Assembly (NCBI RefSeq): GCF_000315445.1
Contig: NZ_JH992958.1
Location: 236,834 to 300,833, forward strand
Direction of reading: 5' to 3'
DNA length: 64,000 nt
DNA from: Alloiococcus otitis ATCC 51267
Lineage (GTDB): Bacteria > Bacillota > Bacilli > Lactobacillales > Carnobacteriaceae_A
Shown here in pieces: positions 10,854-19,571 of the stretch. Made by a program: the position numbers and the translations under genes. The notes under the pieces were generated by a model. It did no database searches and was not told the origin of the DNA. It saw nothing but the letters and a program-made list of their open reading frames with translations. The number at the start of each line of letters is the position of its first letter. Positions within the stretch are counted from its first letter, which is position 1.

Positions 10854-12854
10854 ATGGAAAATTCTAACCACAGCGACCGAATGCCGGTTTTATTCGGCTC
10901 AAAATCGTTAAAAACAATTATTACGATTACTTTCGTCGCGCATATTATCTTAACCTTACTAAGCTTCCTTGGGAGTGTTTGGCAAGGTCTTATAATGGTG
11001 GTCGTCTTTTTAATTGCCTGGGGTTTTGGTTTCCGTTTTGTTGACCAATATCACGAAGAACTAGACGAGTACATTATGAACCTGTCCTTCCGCATCAAAC
11101 GGGGGGAGCAAGAAGCCATTATCAAAATGCCCATGGGGATTATCCTTTACAATGATGACCTTGAAATTGAGTGGATCAACCCCTATATGCAAAACTATGT
11201 CAATGATGTCGATAACTTGATTGGCAAGTCCATTGGGGTGGTACATGAATCCATCTTGGATAAGATTGTGTCAGACAAGGAATTAGACCAGTATGGTTTG
11301 ATCGATTGGGGCGAAAAAACCTACCATTATGAGATCCAAAAAGGCTTGAAGGCCGTTTACCTCTTGGACGTAACCGAATACGTTGCCGTCAAGAAGGAAT
11401 ATGAACACTACAAGCCGGTTATAGGCTGGCTCTTCTTGGACAACTATGATGAAGCTGTGAAAGACCTGGATGACCGGGAAGTCTCGGCCTTGGATAGTTT
11501 GCTAACGACTTACTTGTCTCGTTGGGCTAAAAACAATGGTATTTTTTACAAAAAAACATCCAGCGACCGCTTTTTGATTATCCTAAGCTACAGTGAGTTG
11601 AAAGAGGTCGAAGAAAACAAATTTAACATCATCGACTACATCCGAGAAAGAACCTCTAAGCGGAATGTGCCGCTAACCATTTCCATTGGGATGGCTTACG
11701 GGGAAGAGTCCTTTAACAACCTGGCTGACCTGGCCCAGAAAAACCTTGACCTTGCCCTGGGCCGGGGTGGGGACCAAGCTGTTGTCAAAGAAGTGGGTTA
11801 TGAACCCCGTTACTACGGTGGTAAAACCAACCCAACTGAGAAACGGACCCGGGTTCGGTCACGGATGATTTCCCAAGCCTTGCAAGAATTGATCATCGAA
11901 GCCAATAGCGTCTATATAATGGGCCATGCCAACCCTGATATGGATGCCATCGGGTCTTCCTTTGGGATCGCCCGGATTGCCATGATGTTGGAACAAGAAG
12001 CCCAAGTGGTCATTAACCCCAATGACCTGGCCAATGATGTGCAAAAACTAATCAAGGAAACGGAAAAATACTCAGAAACCTATGATAATATTGTGACACC
12101 CAAAGAAGCAGCTGAGCGGATCACGGAAGAAGATATTGTCATCTTAGTGGACCATCACAAGCCAACTTTATCCATTGCACCGGAATTATTGAATAAGACC
12201 AAGCGGAATGTGGTGATCGACCACCACCGCCGTGGGGAAGAATTTACCGAAAACCCTCTCTTGGTTTACATCGAACCCTATGCTTCTTCCACTGCTGAAT
12301 TGATCACTGAATTCTTTGAATATGTCCCAGTGGAAGGCAACCCCATCAACAAGATTGAAGCGACTGCCCTCCTGGGTGGGATTATCGTTGACACCAACAA
12401 CTTCAGCCTCCGGACTGGGTCCAGAACCTTTAACTCCGCTTCCTATCTCCAGTCAGTTGGGGCTAATATTACCTTGATCCAAAGACTCTTGAAAGAAGAC
12501 AAGGAAACTTACCTGGAACGCAGTGAACTCTTTAAGACCATTGAATTTGCCAAGCATGGTTGTGCTATTGCGGTTGGTAGCGATGACCAGATTCACCATC
12601 CGGTTACGGCAGCCCAGACGGCGGATGAAATGTTGAATATGACTGACGTGGAAGCTTCCTTTGTGATTACCAAGCGGGCAGAAAACACAGTCGGCATCTC
12701 AGCAAGAAGTTTGGGTAAAATCAATGTTCAACTTATAATGGAAGAAATGGGTGGTGGTGGACACCTATCCAATGCGGCCACCCAAATCGATAGCCAAACC
12801 ATCCAAGAAGTCAAAGACAACCTGATCGATATTATTAATTCCTTAGATGATTAA
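10854..12854 (+). CDS. gdpP: Cyclic-di-AMP phosphodiesterase GdpP
   Basis: This 666-residue membrane enzyme hydrolyses c-di-AMP, the second messenger that controls potassium and osmolyte uptake and wall stability. Two N-terminal membrane helices (about 19-60) precede a PAS-like domain and a degenerate GGDEF domain around 190-320. A DHH/DHHA1 phosphoesterase follows, with GHANPDMDAIGSSFG, the DHHK and DHHRR motifs, and a C-terminal GGGGHLSNAATQ. The order is that of Bacillus GdpP/YybT. As in many Firmicutes it sits just before rplI and dnaB. Functionally it links to the KtrAB and TrkAH genes 13-16 kb away. Confidence 0.95.
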   Translation: MENSNHSDRMPVLFGSKSLKTIITITFVAHIILTLLSFLGSVWQGLIMVVVFLIAWGFGFRFVDQYHEELDEYIMNLSFRIKRGEQEAIIKMPMGIILYNDDLEIEWINPYMQNYVNDVDNLIGKSIGVVHESILDKIVSDKELDQYGLIDWGEKTYHYEIQKGLKAVYLLDVTEYVAVKKEYEHYKPVIGWLFLDNYDEAVKDLDDREVSALDSLLTTYLSRWAKNNGIFYKKTSSDRFLIILSYSELKEVEENKFNIIDYIRERTSKRNVPLTISIGMAYGEESFNNLADLAQKNLDLALGRGGDQAVVKEVGYEPRYYGGKTNPTEKRTRVRSRMISQALQELIIEANSVYIMGHANPDMDAIGSSFGIARIAMMLEQEAQVVINPNDLANDVQKLIKETEKYSETYDNIVTPKEAAERITEEDIVILVDHHKPTLSIAPELLNKTKRNVVIDHHRRGEEFTENPLLVYIEPYASSTAELITEFFEYVPVEGNPINKIEATALLGGIIVDTNNFSLRTGSRTFNSASYLQSVGANITLIQRLLKEDKETYLERSELFKTIEFAKHGCAIAVGSDDQIHHPVTAAQTADEMLNMTDVEASFVITKRAENTVGISARSLGKINVQLIMEEMGGGGHLSNAATQIDSQTIQEVKDNLIDIINSLDD

Positions 12855-12911
12855 GGCTGGGTCTCTAGAAGAGTCAGGCCCTGCTTGAATAGACAAGAGG
12901 AGGATTTGCTC

Positions 12912-13358
12912 ATGGAAGTTATTTTACTAGAAGATGTCAAAGGTACCGGCAAAAAAGGTGAAATTCAAAATGTCTCGGACGGTTATGCAAGGAACTTTTT
13001 GATCAAAAAGGGCTTGGCCAAAGAAGCAACATCTGGTGCTAAAAAACAATTGAAGGCCCAGAAAAAAGCCCGTCAGCGGGAAGAAAAAGAAGCTTATGAA
13101 GAGGCCAAGAAGGAAAAAGAAATCCTAGAAAACAATCCGATAGAAATAGAAGAAAAAGCTGCTGAAGATGGTCGGCTCTTTGGGTCTATTACCACCAAGC
13201 AAATTGCCGAACATGTCCATGACCAATTAGGGATCGAATTGGATAAACGTAAGATCAACCAAAAAGTTCAAATGCGGTCCATTGGTAGCCAAGAAGTGGA
13301 AGTGAAGCTCCACAAAGATGTTACAGCAAGCTTAATGGTCCGGGTGAATGCCAAGTAA
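12912..13358 (+). CDS. rplI: 50S ribosomal protein bL9
   Basis: This 148-residue protein has the bL9 N-terminal globular domain ([36 protein letters not shown]), a long charged connecting helix rich in Lys and Glu, and the C-terminal domain. The ATG at 12912 follows AGAGGAGGA at 12896-12904 by 7 nt and gives the canonical start; the reading frame is open 27 bp further upstream but without support. It lies 57 bp after gdpP. Confidence 0.95.
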   Translation: MEVILLEDVKGTGKKGEIQNVSDGYARNFLIKKGLAKEATSGAKKQLKAQKKARQREEKEAYEEAKKEKEILENNPIEIEEKAAEDGRLFGSITTKQIAEHVHDQLGIELDKRKINQKVQMRSIGSQEVEVKLHKDVTASLMVRVNAK

Positions 13359-13386
13359 GTTTTGGCTGACTTGGTGATAGATTGAG

Positions 13387-13420
13387 AGGCTGAAGCAAGC
13401 AAGATTGTTTCAGCCTTTTA
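13387..13420 (+). terminator. Terminator after rplI
   Basis: AGGCTGAA (13387-13394) pairs with TTCAGCCT (13409-13416), followed by a short T run. Confidence 0.75.
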
Positions 13421-13436
13421 AGATAGCAAAAATAAA

Positions 13437-13452
13437 TGTTTCACGTGGAACA
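13437..13452. other. parS: parS-like centromere site 2
   Basis: The same 16-mer as site 1, TGTTTCACGTGGAACA, embedded in a 22-bp inverted repeat (13434-13455). Two identical copies within 3.7 kb near the origin strongly support ParB binding. Confidence 0.87.
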
Positions 13453-13494
13453 TTTGAGATCGTTTCTTGAAAAAACCAGGAAAGGAAGAAGACC

Positions 13495-14877
13495 TTGGCA
13501 ACAAATATTCATGAAGACCGCCTGCCACCACAAAATATTGAAGCGGAGCAATCTGTCTTAGGGTCCGTCCTCTTAAATGCGGAAGCCTTGGTGGCGGCCA
13601 TGGAATATGTGGATGAAGATGATTTTTACCGGCGGGCCCATCAGTTAATTTTTAAGGCCATGATAGACCTCTATGAAGACAACCAAGCCATTGATGTCAT
13701 TACCATCAGAGACAAGCTTGAAGCCAATGGTCAGCTGGAAGATATCGGGGGTGCCTCTTACCTAGCTGAGATTGCTGGGGTCACCCCAACCGCAGCTAAT
13801 GTTTCCTACTATGCTAAGATTGTGGAAGACCGGTCCCTTTTGCGAAACTTGATTGCGACGGCTAATGAGATTGCCCAGTCTGGTTATGAGGACCATGACG
13901 ATGTACCGGAAGTTTTGAACAAGGCTGAGCAGAAGATCTTACAAGTTTCTGAAAATCGGAACCGGACCGGCTTTGCCAGTATTTCTGAAATCCTCCACCA
14001 AACCATCGAGCACATTGATGAACTCCACCAAAGGGATGAGGAGATCACTGGGATTTCCACCGGCTACCCCTACCTGGACAGGATGACTTCGGGCCTCCAT
14101 GAAGATGAGTTGGTCATTGTCGCAGCCAGACCGGGTGTAGGGAAAACGGCCTTTGCCTTGAATGTTGCCCAAAATATTGGAACAGCCACCGATGAAACCA
14201 TTGCGATTTTTTCCCTAGAGATGGGGGCTGAACAGTTGGTCAACCGGATGTTATGTGCTGAAGGCAGTATTGATGCCACTAACCTCCGCAATGGCAAGTT
14301 AACGCCGGAAGAATATGACCGTTTGTTTGTGGCCATGGGGAGCTTGTCTGAAGCTGATATCTATATTGATGACACTCCCGGCATCCGGACAGCTGAAATC
14401 CGGGCCAAGTGCCGCCGCCTGGTCCAAGAGAAGGGAAGCCTGGGCTTGATCGTCATTGACTACCTGCAATTGATTGAGGGAGCCTCCAACTATGAATCCA
14501 GACAGCAGCAGGTGTCTGATATTTCCCGGCAGCTGAAGAAGCTTTCTAAGGAACTTTCTGTCCCTGTGATTGCCCTGTCGCAACTGTCCCGGAGTGTGGA
14601 ACAGAGACAGGACAAGCGGCCCATCCTCAGTGACTTGCGGGAGTCAGGGTCGATTGAACAGGATGCCGATATTGTGGCCTTCCTTTACCGGGAGGACTAC
14701 TACCAAAATGAAGAAGATATCGATGAGGACTTTGTCGATAATAGCGTGGAAGTCATTATCGAAAAAAACCGGTCAGGAGCCCGGGGAACAGTTAAGTTGA
14801 ACTTTAAGAAGGAGTTCAATAAGTTTACCTCGATTTCTTACCGGTCTGAAGACGAAGCCCCAGCCAACTTTGCCTAA
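13495..14877 (+). CDS. dnaB: Replicative DNA helicase DnaB (DnaC in Bacillus naming)
   Basis: This 460-residue hexameric helicase opens the fork. The N-terminal helical domain starts with the family motif LPPQNIEAEQSVLGSVLL. The RecA-like C-terminal domain has Walker A AARPGVGKTAFALN, then FSLEMGAEQLVNRML, Walker B LIVIDYLQLI, and the LSQLSRSVEQRQDKRPILSDLRESGSIEQDAD block. Translation starts at a TTG after an AGGAAAGGAAG site. It follows rplI as in many Firmicutes. Its leader contains parS site 2. Confidence 0.97.
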   Translation: MATNIHEDRLPPQNIEAEQSVLGSVLLNAEALVAAMEYVDEDDFYRRAHQLIFKAMIDLYEDNQAIDVITIRDKLEANGQLEDIGGASYLAEIAGVTPTAANVSYYAKIVEDRSLLRNLIATANEIAQSGYEDHDDVPEVLNKAEQKILQVSENRNRTGFASISEILHQTIEHIDELHQRDEEITGISTGYPYLDRMTSGLHEDELVIVAARPGVGKTAFALNVAQNIGTATDETIAIFSLEMGAEQLVNRMLCAEGSIDATNLRNGKLTPEEYDRLFVAMGSLSEADIYIDDTPGIRTAEIRAKCRRLVQEKGSLGLIVIDYLQLIEGASNYESRQQQVSDISRQLKKLSKELSVPVIALSQLSRSVEQRQDKRPILSDLRESGSIEQDADIVAFLYREDYYQNEEDIDEDFVDNSVEVIIEKNRSGARGTVKLNFKKEFNKFTSISYRSEDEAPANFA

Positions 14878-14936
14878 TTTTTAGGACCAGGGCTGGTTGA
14901 TAGCTTGAGACAAAATTGTGGGCTAAGCTAGCCTAT

Positions 14937-14970
14937 GACCCTGGTGAGATTTTCACCAGGGTCTTTTTTT
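14937..14970 (+). terminator. Terminator after dnaB
   Basis: A GACCCTGGTGA stem (14937-14947) with its complement at 14953-14963 and a long T run. Confidence 0.93.
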
Positions 14971-15313
14971 TATCAGTAAGGGTGTTGTCGGCGACCATGC
15001 CAGTATTTTTCCTAGGCTAAGTTAGGAATTTGATCAAAGGCTAGCTAACATTTTTTGACCTCGCCGAAGCTAGGCATTTGGCCGGAAAGCTAGCCAAATT
15101 GTTTGGTTTGAAAGCTAGATCTTTAAAAAATAACATTTGTCATATTATAATCTTTTTTAAGTTAAAATAAATACAAAATTGTGCTTCAAAGCCTGGTTTT
15201 AGGGATGATTTAGCACAGTTTGACCCCAATATTGTGATTTTCATTGCAATTACTCCTAAAAGTGACTATCCTAAACCATAGATTTCATTAACCGAATTCT
15301 AGGAGGAAAAGTA
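14971..15313 (+). other. Non-coding stretch before the MetQ-like gene
   Basis: No ORF was seen. The first part has several CTAG-containing words (GCTAGC near 15043 and 15099, AAGCTAG repeated). A possible -10 TATAAT lies at 15146-15151 with a weak -35 (TTAAAA, 15123-15128) for the downstream gene. The leader of about 160 nt does not match an S-box or T-box that I can recognise. Confidence 0.4.
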
Positions 15314-16318
15314 ATGAAAAGGTTAAAATTTGTTACTCTAGCAGCTGCATCCTTGACTTTGGTCGCCTGTGGTAATGGGGACCAGGAAGCAGACCAAGCT
15401 GAGCCTGCTGAAACAGAAGAAGCTGAAACTGGATCAGAAGCAGAAGACACCAGCCAAGATACTGGTGAAGAAGCAGAAGATTCAGCTGAAGTCGATTCTG
15501 AAGCAGACCAAGAAGAGGGTGACCAGGACTCAGCTGAGGCCCAAAATGTCACAGTTGGTGTCGTCACCGACCGGGCTGCTGAAATTTGGGGCGATGTGTC
15601 CGACCGCTTGGAAGAGAAAGAAAATATCACCATCGAACCCGTTGTCTTGTCTGACTTTAGACAGCCAAACGAAGCGGTTTCCAATGGTGAATTAGATGCC
15701 AATGCCTACCAATATATCCCCTTCTTGTATGAATACAATACAGCTGAGGGTGAGAACTTAAGACCGATTGGCTACTTGAGTGTCGAGCCTATTGGTATCT
15801 GGGCGGTTGATGGCATTGAAACCGTTGATGATGTGCCAGAAGGAGCCCAAGTTTCCATCTATAACGACCCAACCAACCTGGGCAACTCCTTAACCCACTT
15901 GGAAAAAGCTGGCCTCATCACTTTAGATGAAGATGCTGGCCCAACTCCTACCCAGGATGACATTGTTGACAACCCATTGAACCTAGAATTTGTTGAGTTG
16001 GAAGCTGGACAAATTCCGCGTTCCTTGGGGGATTCTGAATTAGTGGTTGTCGGAGCTACCATGGCTGCCGAAAGTGGTATGGACCTAGACAACAACTTCT
16101 ACTTTGAAGATACCTCCAACACTTCCAAATGGTTCAGATTAAACTTTGTTGTTCCTGAAGATAAGGTTGACGATGAAGTCTTGAACAAGGTTTTGGATGA
16201 ATACCAAAGCCAAGAAACCCTAGATTACGCCAATGAAACAGGCGAAGGTTTCTATGCTGGTTGGGAAAATGATGACAATCCAAACGAGGACTACGAAGAA
16301 TACGCTGACCAACAATAA
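15314..16318 (+). CDS. NlpA/MetQ-family substrate-binding lipoprotein
   Basis: This 334-residue surface lipoprotein probably binds methionine or a related amino acid for an ABC importer. A signal peptide ends in lipobox LVAC (Cys19). A strongly acidic Glu/Asp/Ala linker of about 60 residues follows, then the NlpA domain from about residue 77 (VTVGVVTDRAAEIWGDVS, NAYQYIPFLYEYN, GYLSVEPIGIWA, ELVVVGATMAAESGM). Family members are usually near 270-280 residues; the acidic linker explains the extra length. No MetN ATPase or MetI permease lies beside it, so it is an orphan binding protein here. Substrate is uncertain. Confidence 0.85.
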   Translation: MKRLKFVTLAAASLTLVACGNGDQEADQAEPAETEEAETGSEAEDTSQDTGEEAEDSAEVDSEADQEEGDQDSAEAQNVTVGVVTDRAAEIWGDVSDRLEEKENITIEPVVLSDFRQPNEAVSNGELDANAYQYIPFLYEYNTAEGENLRPIGYLSVEPIGIWAVDGIETVDDVPEGAQVSIYNDPTNLGNSLTHLEKAGLITLDEDAGPTPTQDDIVDNPLNLEFVELEAGQIPRSLGDSELVVVGATMAAESGMDLDNNFYFEDTSNTSKWFRLNFVVPEDKVDDEVLNKVLDEYQSQETLDYANETGEGFYAGWENDDNPNEDYEEYADQQ

Positions 16319-16332
16319 ACCCTAAATTTAAA

Positions 16333-16404
16333 TGTGTGTGATTTAAAACTCTTCATGACAATCTGTGTGTGATTGATTTTATATTTTTCTTATATGTGTG
16401 TGAT
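16333..16404 (+). repeat. Three 10-bp direct repeats at a 31-bp period
   Basis: TGTGTGTGAT occurs at 16333-16342, 16364-16373 and 16395-16404, each start exactly 31 bp after the last. The spacers are AT-rich and unrelated. They lie in the 3' untranslated region of the MetQ-like gene, before its terminator. Function unknown. Confidence 0.85.
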
Positions 16405-16406
16405 GA

Positions 16407-16440
16407 AAACGCAGGTGGCCTACCCTCCACCTGCGTTTTT
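16407..16440. terminator. Bidirectional terminator between convergent genes
   Basis: An AAACGCAGGTGG stem with its complement CCACCTGCGTTT, an 8-nt loop, and T runs in both directions. It serves the MetQ-like gene (+) and the flavin oxidoreductase gene (-). Confidence 0.88.
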
Positions 16441-16445
16441 GTGCT

Positions 16446-17666
16446 TTATTTAAATTCTTTAAAGTAGGAAGTTGAATCCTGGTCGGCCAAGTCCCGGAGT
16501 TGGTCCCGGCCTTCTTGGGGGATGGATTCTCCGATATCCATCAGTTCCATAATGTCTTGGAAGGCCCCTTTTGGAATAGCCAGGTCAGCCAGGTCCTGGG
16601 CTTTAACTCCTAAATCAATATCTTGGGCCCGTCCCTCCTGGAGTTTTAGGACAAAGTCCGGTTCGGTGACAAAGGCGGAAGACATGCCCACCAAATCAGC
16701 ATGTTTTAGGGCTTGTCGGGCCTTGTCTGGGCTGTTAATGCTACCAGTCGCAATAATGGGTAGCCGGCCCTTAAAGTGGTCGTAAACTACTTTATTGACC
16801 AACTGGCCCTGGTGGTCTTTAGCCCGGACCTTGTTGAGGTAGATATGTTTGCCCCAGGAAGCGATGGCATAGTAGTGGAGGTCGGCTACTTCCAGTAGGC
16901 GGTCCACATATCCATTGAATTCATCGACCGTATAGCCAACTTGAGACCCCCGTGTTTCTTCTGGGGTTCCCCGGAAACCTAGGATAAAGTCCTGGGGTGC
17001 CAAGTCATCAATAACCTTTTGGATGGCTTGGCTGACCTCCACCCCGAACCGGGACCGGTTGTCTAGGTTTTGAGGGCCGTATTCATCCGATCTTTGGTTG
17101 GAGAAGGGGGAGAAAAATTGTTGGGGCAAAAGACGCTGGGCGTTAGAGATTTCTACCCCGTCAAAGCCAGCTTCAATGGCCCGTCTGGTAGCTTGGGCGT
17201 ATTGGTCGATGACATGGTTGATTTTGCGCTTGGACATGGGGATGACATCATGTTCGATTGGTGTATGGAGGTGGAGAGAGCTGGGCCCGTAAACGGCCCC
17301 GTAGTCTTGGAGGGCGATCTTGGCAAAGCGGCCATTGTGGACCAGTTGCAAAATAGCCTTGGCCCCGTCTTTTTTCATGGCCTGGGCTAGCTGGCTCAAG
17401 CCTGGAATAAAGGCATCATCACGGACACTGGGCCCGTATTTGAACAATTGGCCGTAGTCTTCAATATAAGCAGCCGTGGTCACCTGGAGGGGGGCTGACT
17501 TGCTCCTTCGGGCGGCATAGGCAGTCTCCTCTTCGGTGACAAAACCTTCCCGGGTGGAAGCATTGGTGGTAATGGGGTTGAGGGTAAAGCGGTTGGCCAA
17601 CTGGACTCCATTGGCTAAGCGAAAAGGTTCTAACAAGTCTTGGTATTGATCGTTTGAATCCGACAT
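16446..17666 (-). CDS. Old Yellow Enzyme-family NADH:flavin oxidoreductase
   Basis: This 406-residue FMN-binding TIM barrel resembles NADH-dependent flavin oxidoreductases common in lactic acid bacteria. Visible family features are NRFTLNPITTNAS near the N-terminus, ILQLVHNGRFA, the FFSPFSNQRSDEYGPQNLDNRSRF block, and the phosphate-binding LPIIATGSINSPDKARQAL. In classical members a substrate-binding His-x-x-His/Asn pair sits in the motif EIHGAHGYL. Here the same place reads EISNAQRLL, so both residues are missing. It is probably a reductase of unknown substrate. It is a single gene with a GGAGGAATC ribosome site. Confidence 0.85.
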   Translation of the reverse strand: MSDSNDQYQDLLEPFRLANGVQLANRFTLNPITTNASTREGFVTEEETAYAARRSKSAPLQVTTAAYIEDYGQLFKYGPSVRDDAFIPGLSQLAQAMKKDGAKAILQLVHNGRFAKIALQDYGAVYGPSSLHLHTPIEHDVIPMSKRKINHVIDQYAQATRRAIEAGFDGVEISNAQRLLPQQFFSPFSNQRSDEYGPQNLDNRSRFGVEVSQAIQKVIDDLAPQDFILGFRGTPEETRGSQVGYTVDEFNGYVDRLLEVADLHYYAIASWGKHIYLNKVRAKDHQGQLVNKVVYDHFKGRLPIIATGSINSPDKARQALKHADLVGMSSAFVTEPDFVLKLQEGRAQDIDLGVKAQDLADLAIPKGAFQDIMELMDIGESIPQEGRDQLRDLADQDSTSYFKEFK

Positions 17667-17762
17667 GGTTGATTCCTCCTATTTTTAATCAAGTTCACTA
17701 TAACACAATTTTTTAACTGACAAGAGAGTTTGGACTGACTAGTCTATAAAAGCAGTGATGCT

Positions 17763-17790
17763 TTGTAATAAACCAGTAATTTGTTATAAT
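17763..17790 (+). promoter_or_regulatory. Promoter of gcvH
   Basis: -35 TTGTAA (17763-17768), 16-bp spacer, extended -10 TGTTATAAT (-10 at 17785-17790). It lies 33 bp before the gcvH ATG. Confidence 0.75.
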
Positions 17791-17823
17791 GAGTTCGATT
17801 ATTAAAGGAAAAGGAGTTAGAGA

Positions 17824-18156
17824 ATGACTAAGCGAAAAAATGAATTGTTTGTAGACAAACAAGGTGACGAATACGTTATTAGTATGACACCTGAGATGCA
17901 AGATGACGTTGGGACTGTTGGTTTTGTCGAATTTGTCGACAAGGATGACATCAAAGAAGGCGACACCCTAGCTAACATTGAAGCTTCTAAAACAGTCTTA
18001 GACGTTTTAAGTCCACTTGCTGGTAGAATTGTTGCCCGCCATGAAGAAGCCGAAAAAAATCCAGAACTATTGAACTCTTCTAAACAAGAAGAAAGCTGGA
18101 TTGTCCGCTTGGGTGAGGTTTCGGAAGAAGAATATAACAAACTAGAAGACGCATAA
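17824..18156 (+). CDS. gcvH: GcvH-type lipoyl carrier protein
   Basis: This 110-residue protein has the H-protein fold with VGTVGFVEFVDKDDIKEGD and the lipoylation site EASKTVLDVLSPLAGRIV, in which the lysine is kept. Classical GcvH carries aminomethyl groups in glycine cleavage, but no gcvP or gcvT is nearby. In several Firmicutes GcvH instead serves as the first lipoyl acceptor, passing lipoate on to 2-oxoacid dehydrogenases. The lipoate ligase gene directly downstream supports that role here. It has its own promoter and terminator. Confidence 0.9.
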   Translation: MTKRKNELFVDKQGDEYVISMTPEMQDDVGTVGFVEFVDKDDIKEGDTLANIEASKTVLDVLSPLAGRIVARHEEAEKNPELLNSSKQEESWIVRLGEVSEEEYNKLEDA

Positions 18157-18175
18157 AGTCTTGTCTTGACCTCGT

Positions 18176-18200
18176 AACCCGGCCTTGGCCGGGTTATTTT
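18176..18200 (+). terminator. Terminator after gcvH
   Basis: AACCCGGCC (18176-18184), a 2-nt tip, GGCCGGGTT (18187-18195), then ATTTT. Some read-through into the ligase gene is possible. Confidence 0.82.
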
Positions 18201-18283
18201 ACATAAAAGGCCCCCAAACTAGTAGCGGACTCGGATGACCTTGGGGCTTGCCTCGGAAAGAAGATAGCTTAGGAGGACTTGCC

Positions 18284-19327
18284 ATGTATTTAATTGAACC
18301 TATACGAGACGGCCAGTGGGTTTATGACTTAGGTACCATCCTCTCCCTCCATGCCTACGTGCGGGATGAAATTTTTTTAGATGATGATATCATCATCCCC
18401 TACCTGGTCAACCCTGCAGTCCAAATTGGTCTTAACCAAAATGCTTACGAAGAAGTTAACCTCCCCTACTTAGAAGAACAGGGCCTTGACCTGGTCCGCC
18501 GGGAAACGGGCGGGGGGACGGTCTACTTGGATGACCGGAATATGAGTTACTGCTTTTTTATCCGGACCGACAAGCCCAATGATGTTTTTGGGAATTTTAA
18601 ACTCATCTATGACCCCATTGTCAAGGTCTTGAAAAAGATGGGGGTCCAGGCTTTGGACCAGGAAGGGCGGAACGATTTAACTCTGGATGGTAAGAAGGTG
18701 TCTGGGGCGGCCATGACCGTGGTGAATGGCCGGATCTATGCAGGCTATTCCCTCTTGTTAGACCCCGACTATGAAGTGATGGACACCGTTCTCAGACCCA
18801 ACAGTAAGAAAATCAAGTCCCACGGGGTCAAGTCAGTCCGGTCTCGGATTGGGAGTCTGCGTCAGGCTCTGGCGCCAGAATACCAGGACATCTCGGTTTG
18901 GGACTTCTCAGACAAGGTCTTACAGGAACTCTTAGGAATCAGTGACTTAAACCAGGCTAAGCGGTACACCTTAACAGAGGATGACTGGGCTGGGATCGAC
19001 CAGATTGCCCGGGATCGCTACAATAACTGGGACTGGACTTATGGCCACTTTGGCGACTTTGACTACCAGGTGGATGAACGCTTCGAAGGGGTGGGCACCC
19101 TCCATGTTGGCCTGAAAATCAAGGATGCCACCATTGACCATATCCAAATTACCGGAGACTTCTTTAGTGTCAAAAACCGGACAGAGCTAGAAGATCGGCT
19201 CCAAGGTGTCCGCTTAGATAGAAAGGCCCTGGAAGAAGCCTTGTCGGATATGGACCTAGCTAGTTATATTAACAAGATGGACCAAGACCAATTTATCAAT
19301 TTCATTTTGGAAATCCCGACTTCTTAA
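18284..19327 (+). CDS. lplA: Lipoate-protein ligase A
   Basis: This 347-residue enzyme activates scavenged lipoate with ATP and attaches it to carrier lysines. The catalytic domain has the RRETGGGTVYLD motif and NDLTLDGKKVSGAAM with the conserved lysine, followed by a C-terminal accessory domain. The ATG at 18284 is chosen because TAGGAGGA precedes it by 6 nt and it gives the usual length. The frame runs 36 bp further upstream without a ribosome site. Neighbouring gcvH is the likely first substrate. Confidence 0.92.
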   Translation: MYLIEPIRDGQWVYDLGTILSLHAYVRDEIFLDDDIIIPYLVNPAVQIGLNQNAYEEVNLPYLEEQGLDLVRRETGGGTVYLDDRNMSYCFFIRTDKPNDVFGNFKLIYDPIVKVLKKMGVQALDQEGRNDLTLDGKKVSGAAMTVVNGRIYAGYSLLLDPDYEVMDTVLRPNSKKIKSHGVKSVRSRIGSLRQALAPEYQDISVWDFSDKVLQELLGISDLNQAKRYTLTEDDWAGIDQIARDRYNNWDWTYGHFGDFDYQVDERFEGVGTLHVGLKIKDATIDHIQITGDFFSVKNRTELEDRLQGVRLDRKALEEALSDMDLASYINKMDQDQFINFILEIPTS

Positions 19328-19337
19328 GATTGTAAAG

Positions 19338-19378
19338 GCCAGCAAGCAGGAGGTCTCCTCCTGCTTGCTGGCTCTTGT
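19338..19378 (+). terminator. Terminator after lplA
   Basis: A perfect 16-bp stem (19338-19353 with 19357-19372) and a 3-nt loop. The following T run is weak (TCTTGTG). Confidence 0.8.
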
Positions 19379-19534
19379 GAAGGAGAAGCCCCTGTATCGC
19401 TTGGTATAAGCGGATATTTATTAATTTATTCACAAATAAAGAATATAGAAGTATTTAAATTAAAAAGTCTTTGTAAAGGTGGTAATATAACCACATTTCA
19501 AGTTTTGTTCTCACCCGAATTCATCAAAAATTGA

Positions 19535-19563
19535 TGGTCAAATAAGGTATATTGTGATATAAT
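19535..19563 (+). promoter_or_regulatory. Promoter of HAD1
   Basis: -35 TGGTCA (19535-19540), 17-bp spacer, extended -10 TGATATAAT (-10 at 19558-19563). Expected transcript start is about 19570. TTGTGAA/TTCACAA words at 19375-19381 and 19429-19435 lie upstream. Confidence 0.72.
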
Positions 19564-19571
19564 TCATAATG

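Noticed and set aside
15020..15125. Repeat family based on GCTAGC/AAGCTAG words
   Set aside because: The words are short and irregularly spaced and could arise by chance in this composition.
14971..15313. S-box, SMK or T-box riboswitch before the MetQ-like gene
   Set aside because: No conserved core sequence or antiterminator/terminator pair was found; the leader is AT-rich and unstructured by eye.
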